Shown here: piece after piece, positions 17,019 through 27,672 of the stretch | Layout of the letters: the number at the start of each line of letters is the position of its first letter | Numbering within the stretch: the first letter of the stretch is position 1 | Assembly (NCBI GenBank): GCA_024508935.1 | Contig: JANINW010000019.1 | Span: 1-52,248 of the forward strand | Length of the DNA stretch: 52,248 nt | Reading direction: 5' to 3' | From: Flavipsychrobacter sp. | Lineage (GTDB): Bacteria; Bacteroidota; Bacteroidia; Chitinophagales; Chitinophagaceae | The notes under the pieces: generated by a model | Databases searched by the model: none | Told to the model about the DNA's origin: nothing | Seen by the model: the letters and a program-made list of their open reading frames with translations, nothing else | Program-made: the position numbers and the translations under genes

Positions 17019-19427
17019 TTACATTCTCTTTGCCTCGTCTATATTGCTTTCGCGCTGTTTGGGTGCATCGTTGTTCTTCTTGCCAAAATTATACGTGAAG
17101 CCGATTGCAATTTCCTGCGTACCATTTCTTGAATAGAGTGTGTTGGCTATGCCGTTATAATCATTGGTAGAATAAAGGCGATGGGTGACAAACGGGTCGT
17201 CAGCAGACAGGCGTATAGTGCCGCTGTCTTTCAATATTTTTTTCGATACATTGAAACCCAGCCAGTACCGTATGCCGTAATGGTCTATCATGTTTTGAAG
17301 GTCACCGGTTGCAATGTAAAAGCTGGTATCTGCCGACCATCCATTGCCAAAAGTAAATTGGTTCTGTATCCACATGGAATGGCCCCAGGCCGATGCAATT
17401 ATCAGGTTATTCTTCAGATCAGAATAGGCATTATAGTTCAGTTCATACCCCGCAGATAACAGCCACCATACGAATAACTGGCTGTTGTAGTTTATACTGA
17501 ATTCGCCCGATGTACAATGTGCATTGTTGCCAAAGCTGGCATATACTGCTTTGCCTTCTGTGCCTAGTGTTGGTGTTATCACATTCCTCGCTTTCCTTCC
17601 TGCCATACTCAGGAAGATCGCATTCTTACAATTGTACTTCAGTTCCATAAAGCTTACATAAGATGCTTTCAGGTCAGGATTGCCTTTGAAGAAATTGTAT
17701 TGTGAGAAATAGTAAATAAACGGATTGAGCTGCGTATATGCAGGACGGTTCACGCGCCGTCCGCAATTCAATTCAAAGCTATTGTGTTCATTTATTTTAT
17801 AAGATGCGAAAAGGGTAGGGAATAAGGATGTATTGTTACGTATGAATTGCTGCCCCTGCGTAAGTTCTTTTCCTTCTGCATGCATGTTTTCCAGTCTTAG
17901 TCCCAGTTGGGTTTGCCATTGTTTACCCCAGCCCCTGGTAGCATTGGCATATACAGCATTAATATTCTCTTTGTAAATAAAATCGTTGGTGCGGGTAGCA
18001 TCCGGTTGCCAATTGCCATTATTATCCAGCCTTTCAAAATAGGCACCGTTATCGGTATGCGATACGCTATACTTAGCACCCGCTTCTATTTGCAGATCAT
18101 TTTTTAGTTTGCCGGAGTAGTCCAGCTTGGCTACCGTAGCCTCGATCATAGATGGCGAATGATTTTTTAGGATGAGGTCATTGCCTGTATTTTGTTTATC
18201 AGCATTGTAGTCCTTGCTGTTTACGTTCTGGTAATTGACCTGGTTGCGTGCGAGGTAATCAACATCCAGGTTTATTTCCTGGTCTTTACCTGGCTTGTAT
18301 TTGGCGTAAGCATTACAAATGGCATGTTTACGTAGCAGGCCGGTGCTATTAGTTGTATTGTTATAGGTTACATTACCTGTATTGTCCAGCAGTATAGCAG
18401 TAGTGGCATCGTTTTCGTGGTTGGGGTGATAAATACCTTTAGCACTGGCACCTACCGATAGTTTCTCATTCACGGCATAATCTGCGCCCAATCTCAAATT
18501 GTAATCTTCAAATGTCTCTTTCTGGAAGCTATGTTGCTGTGCTATATTATTCAAGACACCTATCTCGGGGTCAGTTACCTTACGGTACATACTGCGTATT
18601 TGAAAACCGGTTGCATGTAAATATCCCGCGTTAGCAAAGACTGTTAGTTTATTGTTTCGATAGGTGAGATTGGCATTGTCATGCGTATTGGGGTACATAC
18701 CCGAACCTGCCTGTAGTGCTATACTACCATTCGTGCCACGCTTACGCTGTTTGCGCATTTTTATATTGATGATGCCGCCGCTGCCTTCAGCGTCATAGCG
18801 GGAAGAGGGTTGGTCGATGATCTCCAGTTGGGCTACCTGGTCGGCAGAGATGGTGCGCAGGTAATCTGTCAGCTCCTGGCCGGAAAGGTAGGTTTGCTTA
18901 TCATTTACCAGCACTAATACACCGGTGTTATGCACAGTGATATTACTTCCTTCCACATGCACACCGGGTGATGTGCGCAACAGGTCTATTACATTTGCAC
19001 CTGCAGATACATGGGCTGGGTCTATATTAATAGTGGTTTTGCCAAGTCCCGTTTCAATATTGGGTCGCTTGCTGCTGACGGTTACCTCTTCCAGCAATTT
19101 ATTATTCAACTGCAGCGCAACGATATCAGCGTTTTCTATATTTCCCTTTACAGAAATGGCATTTTCTGTTTTAGCATAGCCTATTGCTTCTGCCTGTAGT
19201 TTGTAGCTGCCTTTCGGCACATCCTTAAACAAGTAAGCGCCTTTATCGTCTGCCGTGGTAGATCTGAGATTGATATGATCTTCTGCTTTCAACAGGTTAA
19301 TTGTTGCAGCCGGTACCGGTTTGCCCTCTTTATTCTTTATAGTGCCGGAAATGGCAAAACCTGTTTGTGCCAGGGTTATGTTACATGCTATGAGCAGCAT
19401 AGCAATAAAGCAGGCGGTTCTTTGCAT
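17019..19427 (-). CDS. Outer-membrane beta-barrel protein with carboxypeptidase-regulatory and plug domains (paralogue 3)
   Basis: An 802-residue protein, the third of the set. The preferred ATG at 19427 gives the signal peptide MQRTACFIAMLLIACNITLA; a longer frame to 19463 adds 12 polar residues that would precede the signal. It has a beta-sandwich FAISGTIKNKEGKPVPAATI, a plug region with GKTTINIDPAHVSAGANVID and NTGVLVLVNDKQTYLSGQEL, IDQPSSRYDAEGSGGIINIK, and a barrel ending FTYNFGKK plus a tail ending NIDEAKRM, close to paralogue 2. It is the upstream gene of the 2-3 pair. No TCACCC-N5-GGGTGA dyad was found in front of it, unlike the other two. Confidence 0.87.
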   Translation of the reverse strand: MQRTACFIAMLLIACNITLAQTGFAISGTIKNKEGKPVPAATINLLKAEDHINLRSTTADDKGAYLFKDVPKGSYKLQAEAIGYAKTENAISVKGNIENADIVALQLNNKLLEEVTVSSKRPNIETGLGKTTINIDPAHVSAGANVIDLLRTSPGVHVEGSNITVHNTGVLVLVNDKQTYLSGQELTDYLRTISADQVAQLEIIDQPSSRYDAEGSGGIINIKMRKQRKRGTNGSIALQAGSGMYPNTHDNANLTYRNNKLTVFANAGYLHATGFQIRSMYRKVTDPEIGVLNNIAQQHSFQKETFEDYNLRLGADYAVNEKLSVGASAKGIYHPNHENDATTAILLDNTGNVTYNNTTNSTGLLRKHAICNAYAKYKPGKDQEINLDVDYLARNQVNYQNVNSKDYNADKQNTGNDLILKNHSPSMIEATVAKLDYSGKLKNDLQIEAGAKYSVSHTDNGAYFERLDNNGNWQPDATRTNDFIYKENINAVYANATRGWGKQWQTQLGLRLENMHAEGKELTQGQQFIRNNTSLFPTLFASYKINEHNSFELNCGRRVNRPAYTQLNPFIYYFSQYNFFKGNPDLKASYVSFMELKYNCKNAIFLSMAGRKARNVITPTLGTEGKAVYASFGNNAHCTSGEFSINYNSQLFVWWLLSAGYELNYNAYSDLKNNLIIASAWGHSMWIQNQFTFGNGWSADTSFYIATGDLQNMIDHYGIRYWLGFNVSKKILKDSGTIRLSADDPFVTHRLYSTNDYNGIANTLYSRNGTQEIAIGFTYNFGKKNNDAPKQRESNIDEAKRM

Positions 19428-19538
19428 AGGTTGTTTTTGAATGTTGTAATGATAAGAGCTCAAAGCAAAACGAAAATAGTTGTCTATTATTATACACCTT
19501 AGCTGTTATATAGGTTTTAGCTTAATATTAACGCACAT

Positions 19539-19564
19539 AAAAATAGCCGGACAAGCCGGCTATT
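19539..19564 (-). terminator. Terminator of smc
   Basis: AATAGCCGG/CCGGCTATT (9 bp, loop of 5), followed on the minus strand by TTTTT. It lies 22 bases beyond the smc stop codon. Confidence 0.88.
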
Positions 19565-19585
19565 AACTATTGGGTAAAGATTGCT

Positions 19586-22500
19586 TTAGTTAGCTAAACT
19601 CCTGAAGTCTACAGGGACCAGTTTGCTGACACCCGGTTCCTGCATGGTCACACCATATATCACATCCACTGCAGCCATTGTTTGCTTGTTGTGGGTAACG
19701 ATGATGAACTGCGAGTTGTCGGAGAACTTACGGATCATCTGTGTGAACTTACCAACGTTCGCATCATCCAGCGGGGCATCTACCTCATCCAGTATACAGA
19801 ATGGGGCAGGCTTGATGAGATAAATAGCAAACAGGAATGCTGTAGAGGTAAGTGTTTTCTCACCCCCGGATAACTGTGTCAATGTACTTGGTTTTTTACC
19901 CTTAGGCTGTGCATATATTTCTATACCACTGTCAGCTACATTGTCCGGGTCTGTCAGGCGCAGGTCACAACTGTCTTCTGCTGTGAAGAGCGCTTTAAAT
20001 ACCTGTACAAAGTTCTCACGTACTTTATCGAAGGTCTCGCGGAATTTCGTGTTGGCGGTAAGCTCTACTTCTTCAATAGTAGCCAGCAGGGAGTCTTTGG
20101 CGTTCACCAGGTCGGTCTTCTGCTCTACAATGAAATCGTGGCGCGCTTTCATTTCTGTATACGCCTCAATAGCTGTAGGGTTCACCTCGCCTATATTCTC
20201 CAGGCGTTTTTTCATGCGCTCTGCTTCGCTATTCAATTCTTCCACGCTCTGCTCACCGGTACGTGGCTGGTCCAGTATTTCGTCCAGGTTCACTTTGAAT
20301 TCTACACTCAGGCGTTCTTTCATGCCCGCCAATTGCAGTTTCATTTCGTTCAGCTTGTCCTTAATGCTATTCAGCAAAGTTTCTGCCTGTTCTTTTTCAC
20401 GGCGTTTCTGGTTCAGCTGGCCTTCCTGTGCAGATATGGTATTGCGCATTTCATAGTACAGGCGGTCTTTTTCATTCAGGTCGCGCTCTTCTGTTTCTTT
20501 ACGTGTCAGCAATTCATACAGTTCATTATCACCCGCATGCAATGCTGTTTCTGTTTCAGACAACTGGGCAGTGGTTTGTTCCAGCTGCTCTGTATTGGCA
20601 GATATCTGCCTTTGCAAGTCATTCAGCTGGTTGCTGCGGAAACTCAGCTCCTGTTTTAAACCTTCCAGCTTACTTTGCTGGCGGGTGTATTGTATGTTCT
20701 GGTTATTGTATTGCTGGGTAGCAGCGTTGAATTCCTGTTCTACTTCCAAAAATTCTCCTTCGGCCTGCGCTATGTTTTGCTGCAGGTCGCGCAGTTCTTC
20801 ATTGATATTTTCCAGTTCTACGCGTGCATCACCTATGCTTTCATGTGTGGCATCCAGCTGGTCCTGCAGGTCGGCCAGGCGTTGCTCGCCGGTCTGGTTC
20901 AGGTGCTCGAAGTTCTCGATACGGTTGCCTAGGTTTACGATATGGTTTTGCAGGCGGTTTATTTCCTGGCGTGTTTGTTCTATAGCCTTATCGTTAAGTT
21001 CCTGGTTGAAACCGGTAATAAGTGTTTGCGTATCGGCAATGAATTGTTTCAGTTGTGTAGTAGTAGCAGTTAGGTCTTCTATCTCTTTTGCCAGGCGTTC
21101 CAGGTTTTTGGCACGGCCTATCTTATTGCCTTCAAACAGACCGATAGAACCACCACCCAGGGTGTATTTGCCACGCACCATCTTACCGCTCTTCTCTACG
21201 ATCACATTGCCGTTCAGTGAAGCCTGGTCTATCAGGTTGCCTTCATTTTCTGCTATATACACATGGCCCAGCAGGTGTTGCGCCAGCGGCATGTATTGCT
21301 CGTCTACATTTACTACGCTCAGTGCCGGTATAAGGCCTTCAGGTGCGTTGTGTGCAGCAGGCTGGTATTGGGCAAACTGGTTCAGCACAAAGAAATTGGC
21401 CTTGCCTTTTTTGTTCGATTCCAGCAGGTGTACTGCCTGTGCGGCCTCGCCAATATTATCAACGATATAATAGTTCAGGTAATTGTCCAGCAGGTTTTCC
21501 AACGCGGTACGGTACTCGTTCTGTACCACGAAAACGTCAGACAAGAGCGGGGCATCACTGTTCCATTCTTTATTTTTCTTCAGGAATTTGATACTGTCTG
21601 GGTAACCTTCCAGGCTTTCCACCAGCGATTTCAGCAGGTCGTGCTCATTGCGGCGGGCATCCAGTTTACGGTTTTCGTCAACCGATTGTGCACGCAATGA
21701 TTCCAACTGTTCCTGGCTTTGCAGTATTTTCTCTTTTACTTCTTCGTGGCGTGTCACCAGTTGCTGCAGTTCGTCCTGTTTATCCTGCAGGCCGCCTTCT
21801 GCATCCTGCTTTTCATTTTGCAGTTGTGCTATCTGGCTGCTGCGCTGTGTGCGTTCATCTGTTATCTGCTGCATACTACGCTGCAGGTTCATTACAGATG
21901 TATCGGCAATAGCTACTTTCTTTTCTACGTCAAACTGGCCGCGTTGTTTTTGCTGGTATTCGCTGCGCAGCTGTTCTACTATTCTTTTTTTGCTGTCAAA
22001 AGCTTCACGTTTTTCATCTACCATACTGCGCAGGCCTTCCAGTTGGTCGCGCAGGTCTTCCATAGCACCGCTTTCTTCTTCTATCTGCTTTTCGGCAAAG
22101 CCTATAGATTCTTCGAGGTTTTTTAGCTGTGCACCTGCACCCGATAAGAATTCACCCAAGCTCTTTTCACGTTCTTTCAGGTGGTCCAGGCGCTGTGCTG
22201 CCAGTCGTTTATCACTTTCCAGCTGGCGTATGCGGTTTATCAGTTCGTTGAATTGTTTTTGCAAACCATTCAGTTCCTGTTCTCTTTCTATCAGCTTCAC
22301 TTTATCCTGCTCTACCACGGCCTCTTCTGTAGCAACAATTGCTTCCAGTTGTGTGCGACGGTCGGTCTCGCGGTCATTCTGTTCGTTCAGTTGTTTATAC
22401 TGTTCGTTAAAATGTTCCAGCGATGCCTTTACCAGTTCTATGCTTACTTCTTTATACTCGCCTTTTATCTGGAAATAACGTTCGGCTTTCTTGGCCTGGT

Positions 22501-23118
22501 TTTCCAGCGTACGCAGGTTATTGCTATTTCAAACAGCAGGTCTTCTATACGGGCAAGGTCTTGCTCGGTAGCTTCCAGCTTTTGCTTGGCTTCTTTCTTA
22601 CGTGTTTTATAAATGGAAATACCGGCAGCCTGTTCCAGCATGCGGCGGCGGGAGTTGTCCTTATCCTTGATGATATCATCTACCATGCCCAGTTCGATGA
22701 TGGCATAAGAGTCGTTGCTCACACCGGTATCGAGGAAAAGGTTATGGATATCTTTCAGGCGGCAGGTAACATCATTCAGGCGGTATTCACTTTCACCGTT
22801 CTTATAAAACTTACGAGTTATGGTTACGGTGGTGAACTCTGTCGGTAACAGATTACGTGTATTTTCAAATGTCAGCGACACCTCTGCCATACCACTGCCG
22901 GAGCGTGTACGTGAACCATTGAATATGAGGTCTTCGAGGTTATCCGAACGAAGGCTTTTTATTTTATGTTCACCAATTACCCAGCGTATAGCATCTACAA
23001 TATTCGATTTACCACAACCATTCGGTCCTACTATGCCTGTAATAGGATGGTCAAGCAGCACATGGGTCTTATCCGCGAAAGATTTGAACCCTTTAATTTC
23101 TAACGATTTTAATCGCAA
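19586..23118 (-). pseudogene. smc: Chromosome segregation ATPase SMC, interrupted by a one-base frameshift
   Basis: Condensin subunit that organises and segregates the chromosome. The N-terminal part has RLKSLEIKGFKSFADKT and Walker A GPNGCGKSN. Long coiled coils flank a hinge (around GKANFFVLNQF to KYTLGGGSIGLFEGNKIGRA). The C-terminal part has the ABC signature LSGGEKTLTSTAFLFA and Walker B CILDEVDAPLDDANVGKF. Reading stays in frame to DLLFEI (about 22527), then shifts. Adding one A near 22521-22524 restores the expected continuation NNLRTLENQAKKAERYF, so about 1180 residues result, the normal SMC length. Because SMC is usually important for growth, a sequencing or assembly error is as likely as a real mutation. 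The start is probably TTG at 23118; the earlier TTG at 23145 lies inside a promoter box. Confidence 0.9.
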
Positions 23119-23141
23119 AGCATTACAGTTTTTGGAGGATA

Positions 23142-23150
23142 GCAAAAATA
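23142..23150 (-). promoter_or_regulatory. -7 promoter box of smc
   Basis: On the minus strand TATTTTTGC matches TAnnTTTG, 23 bases before the TTG at 23118. Because it covers the alternative TTG at 23145, it argues for the downstream start (RLKSLEIKGF). The -33 element is not obvious. Confidence 0.5.
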
Positions 23151-23219
23151 TACATTTCGCCCGTTTAAAAACGGCTAATATCTGCGCCCTGCCGGAATTG
23201 TGGGTAAACTGGGAATAAC

Positions 23220-23239
23220 CATTATGCTAAAGCATAATG
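23220..23239. terminator. A+T-rich palindromic hairpin between the lipoprotein gene and smc
   Basis: CATTATGC-TAAA-GCATAATG, a perfect 8-bp stem, 26 bases past the lipoprotein stop. It has no strong T-run, so it may be a weak terminator or an mRNA 3'-end structure. Confidence 0.4.
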
Positions 23240-23265
23240 TGAATTAAATTGTAATGTTTAAGGCG

Positions 23266-23775
23266 CTAAGGGCGTATTGGTTTAGGGAAATCGTTTTTCT
23301 CTGCATATTCATCCTGCAGTTTGTTTATCGTCAGTATCTTTTGCTCCTCGCCGCCGACGTTGGCCATACTTGTATTATAAGCTTTTGCTATCTGGTCGTC
23401 GGTAGTTGTGCTGTCAAACTGTTCAAATACGCTGAGGTACCTGCTCACTGTATTTTTTTCAAAAGCCAGGTAGTCCAGCTCAGCAGTTCGCAGTTGTTCT
23501 GAGCCGCCACGGTCTTCCATACCCTGCAGATAGGTGGTTTTGCGATCGAGGTAGGCTTCCAGGCCCTGGCGTATGCCCTGCAACTGGGAGAAATCTTTGG
23601 TATTGACCGACACTTTGAATTCTTCCACCCAGTCCTTTACATAATAGGCCAGGCTATCGTTAATAACGGTAATATCATTGCTGAACTGCTGCGCTTTTTC
23701 CTTTTTATTCAGGTCGCAGGCAGCCATACTCATTAATAGAATGGAAATAATGAATATGTAAAGATGTTTAGCCAT
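23266..23775 (-). CDS. Putative lipoprotein, unknown function
   Basis: A 169-residue exported protein I do not recognise. The N-terminus [18 protein letters not shown] is a lipoprotein signal with the acylated cysteine at about residue 20 (MAAC), followed by the charged linker [10 protein letters not shown]. The mature part is almost entirely helical and highly charged, with segments such as [20 protein letters not shown] and [18 protein letters not shown], and ends in a Pro-rich KPIRP. It is upstream of smc on the same strand, 147 bases apart with a palindrome and a promoter box between, so probably its own transcript. It is divergent from hscA. Confidence 0.65.
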   Translation of the reverse strand: MAKHLYIFIISILLMSMAACDLNKKEKAQQFSNDITVINDSLAYYVKDWVEEFKVSVNTKDFSQLQGIRQGLEAYLDRKTTYLQGMEDRGGSEQLRTAELDYLAFEKNTVSRYLSVFEQFDSTTTDDQIAKAYNTSMANVGGEEQKILTINKLQDEYAEKNDFPKPIRP

Positions 23776-23891
23776 CTATCCTCTTTTACAGATACAAAAT
23801 AATAGATTTCTTACAACTAAAACGGGCAAACCCTCAAAATGTTACATTACTCACCGGAATTTTTACCGGCATGGCATGACGGGGCTTGTAC

Positions 23892-23899
23892 TACCTTTG
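23892..23899 (+). promoter_or_regulatory. -7 promoter box of hscA
   Basis: TACCTTTG fits TAnnTTTG and lies 22 bases before the ATG at 23921. It falls inside the in-frame extension that begins at 23876, which argues against that longer start. Confidence 0.5.
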
Positions 23900-23920
23900 T
23901 GCCTCGAAAAAACGGGATAT

Positions 23921-25780
23921 ATGGCCAAAATAGGCATTAACCTGGCAACAGGCAGCTTACAGCAAAGGGAGACGATAGTAGGTATAGACCTGGGAACAAC
24001 CAATAGCCTGGTAGCTATTGTACGGCAAGACACGCACCAGCCCATAGCCTTGAGAGAAATTGACGGGCTTACGCTGGTACCATCTATTGTTCACCTGGAT
24101 GAGAACGGGAAGGTAATAGTGGGCAACGAGGCTAAGGAAAAGCTGGTAACGGAGCCGCAACGCACTATCTATTCGGCCAAGCGCCTGATGGGGAAGTCTT
24201 ATAAAGACGTGAAGGAGCATGCGGATTTTTATGCTTATAAAATAATTGATGACGGTACGGATGCGCTGGTAAAGGTGCAGGCAGGCGATAAGTTTTATTC
24301 ACCCATAGACCTTTCGGCATATATACTGAAAGAACTGAAACACCGCGCGGAACATATTCTGAAAACAACGGTTACCAAAGCAGTGATAACCGTACCTGCA
24401 TACTTCAACGATGCACAAAGGCAGGCTACCCGCGATGCCGGTAAGCTGGCCGGGCTGGACGTACTGCGTATTGTAAACGAGCCTACAGCAGCCAGTCTTG
24501 CTTACGGCCTGGGTTTGAACCCTGAAGAAGAAAAGACGATAGCAGTATATGACCTGGGAGGAGGCACGTTCGATATATCTGTACTGAAGATAACCAATGG
24601 CATCTTCGAGGTACTGGCAACGAATGGAGATACCTACCTAGGGGGTGATGATATGGACCGCAGCCTGGCTCAATACTGGCAGGAGCAGTTAGGGATAAGC
24701 AACGAAACGCTGGCAGCCGATAAGTCGCTGGCGCAGGCATTACGCCTGGCCGCAGAGGCCGCCAAGAAGCATTTAACGGAGCATGATAGTTTTGAAGGCA
24801 ATGTGAATGGCAAGCCTGTCAGTATATCGAAGGCACAATTCAATACATTGATACAGCCGCTGGTAGATCGTACCCTTAATTGCTGCAAAAATGCCCTGCG
24901 CGATGCAAACCTGCAGATCGCCGATATCGATGCTATCGTGATGGTGGGGGGCTCTACACGCGTGCCGCTCGTCAAGGAGAGCATCAGTAAATTTTTCGGA
25001 AAAACGGTATATGACCAGTGGAACCCGGATGAGGTAGTAGCATTGGGTGCAGCTATACAGGCCGATATACTGGCGGGCAATAATACACAAATGCTGCTGC
25101 TGGATGTGACACCGTTGAGCCTTGGCATAGAGACCATGGGCGGACTGATGGATGTATTGATACCCCGCAATTCGAAAATACCGAATAAGGCTGCCCGCCA
25201 GTATACTACGCAAAAGGACGGGCAGGGCAGTATGCGTATATCCGTTTACCAGGGCGAGCGCGACCTTGTGCAGGACAACCGCAAACTGGCAGAATTTAAT
25301 CTTACCGGCATACCCGCTATGCCGGCAGGCCTGCCTAAAGTAGAAGTAAGCTTCCTGGTAGATGCAGATGGTATTTTGAAAGTGAGCGCCACAGAACTGC
25401 GCAGTGGCGTGGCACAAAGCATAGAAGTAAAACCACAATACGGGCTGACAGATGACCAGGTAGAAAAAATGCTGCTGGATTCACTGAGCCATGCAAAAGA
25501 TGATATGCACACCCGTGCCCTGGTAGAAGCCACTACCGAAGCAGAGCAAATGCTGGAGACTACGGAGAAATTCATAGCTAAAAATGCGGCATTACTGACG
25601 GACCACGAAATAGCTTTAACCAAATCGCAAATGATGCAATTACGTGCGGCCATTTCCATAAAGGACAAGGACCTGGTGCAGAAGGAAACAGAGCTGCTGA
25701 ACGAGGTTTCCCGCCCGTTTGCCGAAAGAGTAATGGATGCGGCCCTGAAAGACGCTATGAAGGGGAAAAAGATCATTTAA
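23921..25780 (+). CDS. hscA: Fe-S cluster assembly chaperone HscA (Hsp70 family)
   Basis: A 619-residue specialised Hsp70 that helps transfer Fe-S clusters from the IscU scaffold. The N-terminus [20 protein letters not shown] precedes the ATPase phosphate loop [15 protein letters not shown]; the extra 18 or so residues before that loop are typical of HscA and absent from DnaK. Further motifs: [76 protein letters not shown]. The C-terminal lid ends KGKKII, lacking the EEVK tail of DnaK. I chose the ATG at 23921 because an upstream in-frame ATG (23876) overlaps the promoter box. No isc genes or hscB flank it. Confidence 0.9.
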   Translation: MAKIGINLATGSLQQRETIVGIDLGTTNSLVAIVRQDTHQPIALREIDGLTLVPSIVHLDENGKVIVGNEAKEKLVTEPQRTIYSAKRLMGKSYKDVKEHADFYAYKIIDDGTDALVKVQAGDKFYSPIDLSAYILKELKHRAEHILKTTVTKAVITVPAYFNDAQRQATRDAGKLAGLDVLRIVNEPTAASLAYGLGLNPEEEKTIAVYDLGGGTFDISVLKITNGIFEVLATNGDTYLGGDDMDRSLAQYWQEQLGISNETLAADKSLAQALRLAAEAAKKHLTEHDSFEGNVNGKPVSISKAQFNTLIQPLVDRTLNCCKNALRDANLQIADIDAIVMVGGSTRVPLVKESISKFFGKTVYDQWNPDEVVALGAAIQADILAGNNTQMLLLDVTPLSLGIETMGGLMDVLIPRNSKIPNKAARQYTTQKDGQGSMRISVYQGERDLVQDNRKLAEFNLTGIPAMPAGLPKVEVSFLVDADGILKVSATELRSGVAQSIEVKPQYGLTDDQVEKMLLDSLSHAKDDMHTRALVEATTEAEQMLETTEKFIAKNAALLTDHEIALTKSQMMQLRAAISIKDKDLVQKETELLNEVSRPFAERVMDAALKDAMKGKKII

Positions 25781-25920
25781 ACATTATGGGCTTTTGCCCT
25801 GTTTAGATGTCCGGACAAGACTGGGATTGTCTTATAGTTAAAACATATTATTTATCAGGTTAATAGCAGGGAATTGCTTAATTTCGCCCTTCCTTAAAAA
25901 ATAAATCGAAAACAACAGAT

Positions 25921-27249
25921 ATGAGTACAATGACTCGCTCACAAATTGACTTCAAATTGCCTTACAAGGTAAAAGACATGAGCCTTGCTGAATGGGGACG
26001 TAAAGAGATAAAACTGGCGGAAGCTGAAATGCCCGGCCTGATGTCTATCCGTGCTGAATATGGTCCTAAAAAGCCATTGAAAGGTGCCCGTATTGCAGGT
26101 TGCCTGCACATGACCATCCAAACTGCCGTGCTGATAGAAACACTGGTAGAACTGGGTGCTGAAGTAAAATGGAGCTCTTGCAATATCTTCTCCACACAAG
26201 ACCATGCTGCCGCTGCTATCGCCGCTGCAGGTATAGGTGTTTTTGCATGGAAAGGACAAACACAGGCAGAAGCTGACTGGTGTATCGAACAGACATTGTT
26301 CTTCGGTGGTGAAGACCGCCCGCTGAATATGATACTGGACGATGGTGGCGACCTGACCAATATGGTGTTTGACGAGTATACCGAACTGGTACAGCACATA
26401 AAAGGCCTGAGCGAAGAAACGACTACAGGTGTGCACCGTCTTTACGAAAGGATGCAGAAAGGTACATTGCCTATCCCTGCTATCAACGTGAACGACTCTG
26501 TTACAAAATCTAAATTCGACAATAAATACGGTTGTAAAGAATCACTGGTTGACTCTATCCGCCGCGCTACCGATGTAATGATGGCCGGTAAAGTAGCCGT
26601 TGTAGGTGGTTACGGCGACGTAGGTAAAGGTTCTGCAGAATCGCTGCGTGGTGCCGGTGCCCGTGTTATCGTTACCGAGATCGATCCTATCTGCGCTTTA
26701 CAGGCAGCAATGGACGGTTTTGAAGTGAAGAAAATGGAAGATGCAGTGAAAGAAGCAGATATCATCGTTACTGCTTCAGGCTGCCGCGACCTGATTACGG
26801 AAAAGCACTTCCGCCTGATGAAGGATAAAGCTATCGTTTGTAACATAGGCCACTTCGATATCGAAATAGATATGGCATGGCTGAACAACAACTATGGCAG
26901 AACAAAAGATACCATCAAACCACAAGTGGATATGTACACTATAGATGGTAAAGATGTGATAGTGCTGGCAGAAGGCCGCCTGGTAAACCTGGGTTGCGCT
27001 ACAGGCCACCCATCTTTTGTAATGAGCAACTCTTTCAGCAACCAGACTTTGGCTCAAATAGAACTGTGGACAAACCACAGCAGCTACGAGAACAAAGTAT
27101 ATGTACTGCCTAAGCACCTGGATGAGAAAGTAGCCCGCCTGCACCTTGCTAAAATTGGTGTAGAACTGGATGTACTGACAGATGCACAATCTGAATACCT
27201 CGGTATCTCTAAAGAAGGTCCTTTCAAACCTGAAATGTACCGTTACTAA
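25921..27249 (+). CDS. ahcY: Adenosylhomocysteinase (S-adenosyl-L-homocysteine hydrolase)
   Basis: A 442-residue NAD-dependent cytosolic enzyme that splits S-adenosylhomocysteine into adenosine and homocysteine, removing the inhibitory product of methylation reactions. Visible: [20 protein letters not shown], substrate region [57 protein letters not shown] with active-site Lys and Asp, NAD-binding Rossmann motif [31 protein letters not shown], and the C-terminal KPEMYRY that reaches into the neighbouring subunit. Length is normal for the bacterial tetramer. A strong terminator follows. No SAH or SAM riboswitch was recognised in the 140-base upstream region. Confidence 0.98.
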   Translation: MSTMTRSQIDFKLPYKVKDMSLAEWGRKEIKLAEAEMPGLMSIRAEYGPKKPLKGARIAGCLHMTIQTAVLIETLVELGAEVKWSSCNIFSTQDHAAAAIAAAGIGVFAWKGQTQAEADWCIEQTLFFGGEDRPLNMILDDGGDLTNMVFDEYTELVQHIKGLSEETTTGVHRLYERMQKGTLPIPAINVNDSVTKSKFDNKYGCKESLVDSIRRATDVMMAGKVAVVGGYGDVGKGSAESLRGAGARVIVTEIDPICALQAAMDGFEVKKMEDAVKEADIIVTASGCRDLITEKHFRLMKDKAIVCNIGHFDIEIDMAWLNNNYGRTKDTIKPQVDMYTIDGKDVIVLAEGRLVNLGCATGHPSFVMSNSFSNQTLAQIELWTNHSSYENKVYVLPKHLDEKVARLHLAKIGVELDVLTDAQSEYLGISKEGPFKPEMYRY

Positions 27250-27270
27250 AATATATTACCACCTGGTAAG

Positions 27271-27300
27271 AAAGGCTCCTGAAAGGGAGCCTTTTATTTT
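27271..27300 (+). terminator. Rho-independent terminator of ahcY
   Basis: AAAGGCTCC/GGAGCCTTT (9 bp, loop of 6) followed by TATTTTTTG. It also faces the end of the convergent phosphatase gene. Confidence 0.9.
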
Positions 27301-27306
27301 TTGTAC

Positions 27307-27627
27307 TTATTGCAAATAGGGTGCTACCGAAGCGCGTATCATTTCCACCAGTTCTTTATCCATATACTGGTATTCATCGGGTATATCCAGCACAACTATC
27401 TGTTTATCATTGCATGTATCCCGGTGATTTTCCAGCAGGCGTTGTTTATGTTTCTTTTCCATTACAAATACAATGTCCGCCCATACTATCATAGCTGCAG
27501 TTACTTTTATCCTGGCAGATGGTTCTGTACCTGCTGAACGCGCCTGTATGCCCTGCCGGTTCTTAAAAACAGCTTCAGCAGTAGGACTGCGCCATTGGTT
27601 GCGGCTGCATATGAAGAGGATGTTCAT
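27307..27627 (-). CDS. Low-molecular-weight protein-tyrosine-phosphatase-like protein
   Basis: A 106-residue small phosphatase-fold protein. The P-loop is at the N-terminus: Cys7 to Arg13 in LFICSRNQWRSPTAEAV, a CX5R(S) motif of the low-molecular-weight phosphatase class. A later DIPDEYQYMD supplies candidate general-acid aspartates. It is shorter than typical LMW-PTPs (about 150 residues), matching the compact CSRNQWRS subgroup common in bacteria. The substrate is unknown. The ATG at 27627 is within a few bases of where a promoter box at 27632-27640 would start transcription, so the mRNA may be nearly leaderless. Convergent with ahcY, divergent from the barrel gene at 27673. Confidence 0.87.
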   Translation of the reverse strand: MNILFICSRNQWRSPTAEAVFKNRQGIQARSAGTEPSARIKVTAAMIVWADIVFVMEKKHKQRLLENHRDTCNDKQIVVLDIPDEYQYMDKELVEMIRASVAPYLQ

Positions 27628-27630
27628 GAT

Positions 27631-27647
27631 GGCAAATATAATTTGCC
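27631..27647. promoter_or_regulatory. Palindrome with promoter box between divergent genes
   Basis: GGCAAAT-ATA-ATTTGCC is a perfect 7-bp dyad. Read on the minus strand it contains TATATTTGC, a TAnnTTTG -7 box for the phosphatase gene; read on the plus strand it contains a near match (TATAATTTG) for the barrel gene. Confidence 0.5.
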
Positions 27648-27672
27648 TTTAAAAAATCATTACCTTAAATAT

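Noticed and set aside
20571-21470. A 299-codon open frame antisense to smc
   Set aside because: Cys/Ser/Arg-rich shadow of the coiled-coil codons; no start signals or motifs.
23876-23920. Longer N-terminus for HscA from ATG 23876
   Set aside because: It covers the -7 promoter box, and the added 15 residues match no family feature.
25781-25920. SAH or SAM riboswitch upstream of ahcY
   Set aside because: No recognisable aptamer core in the 140 bases.
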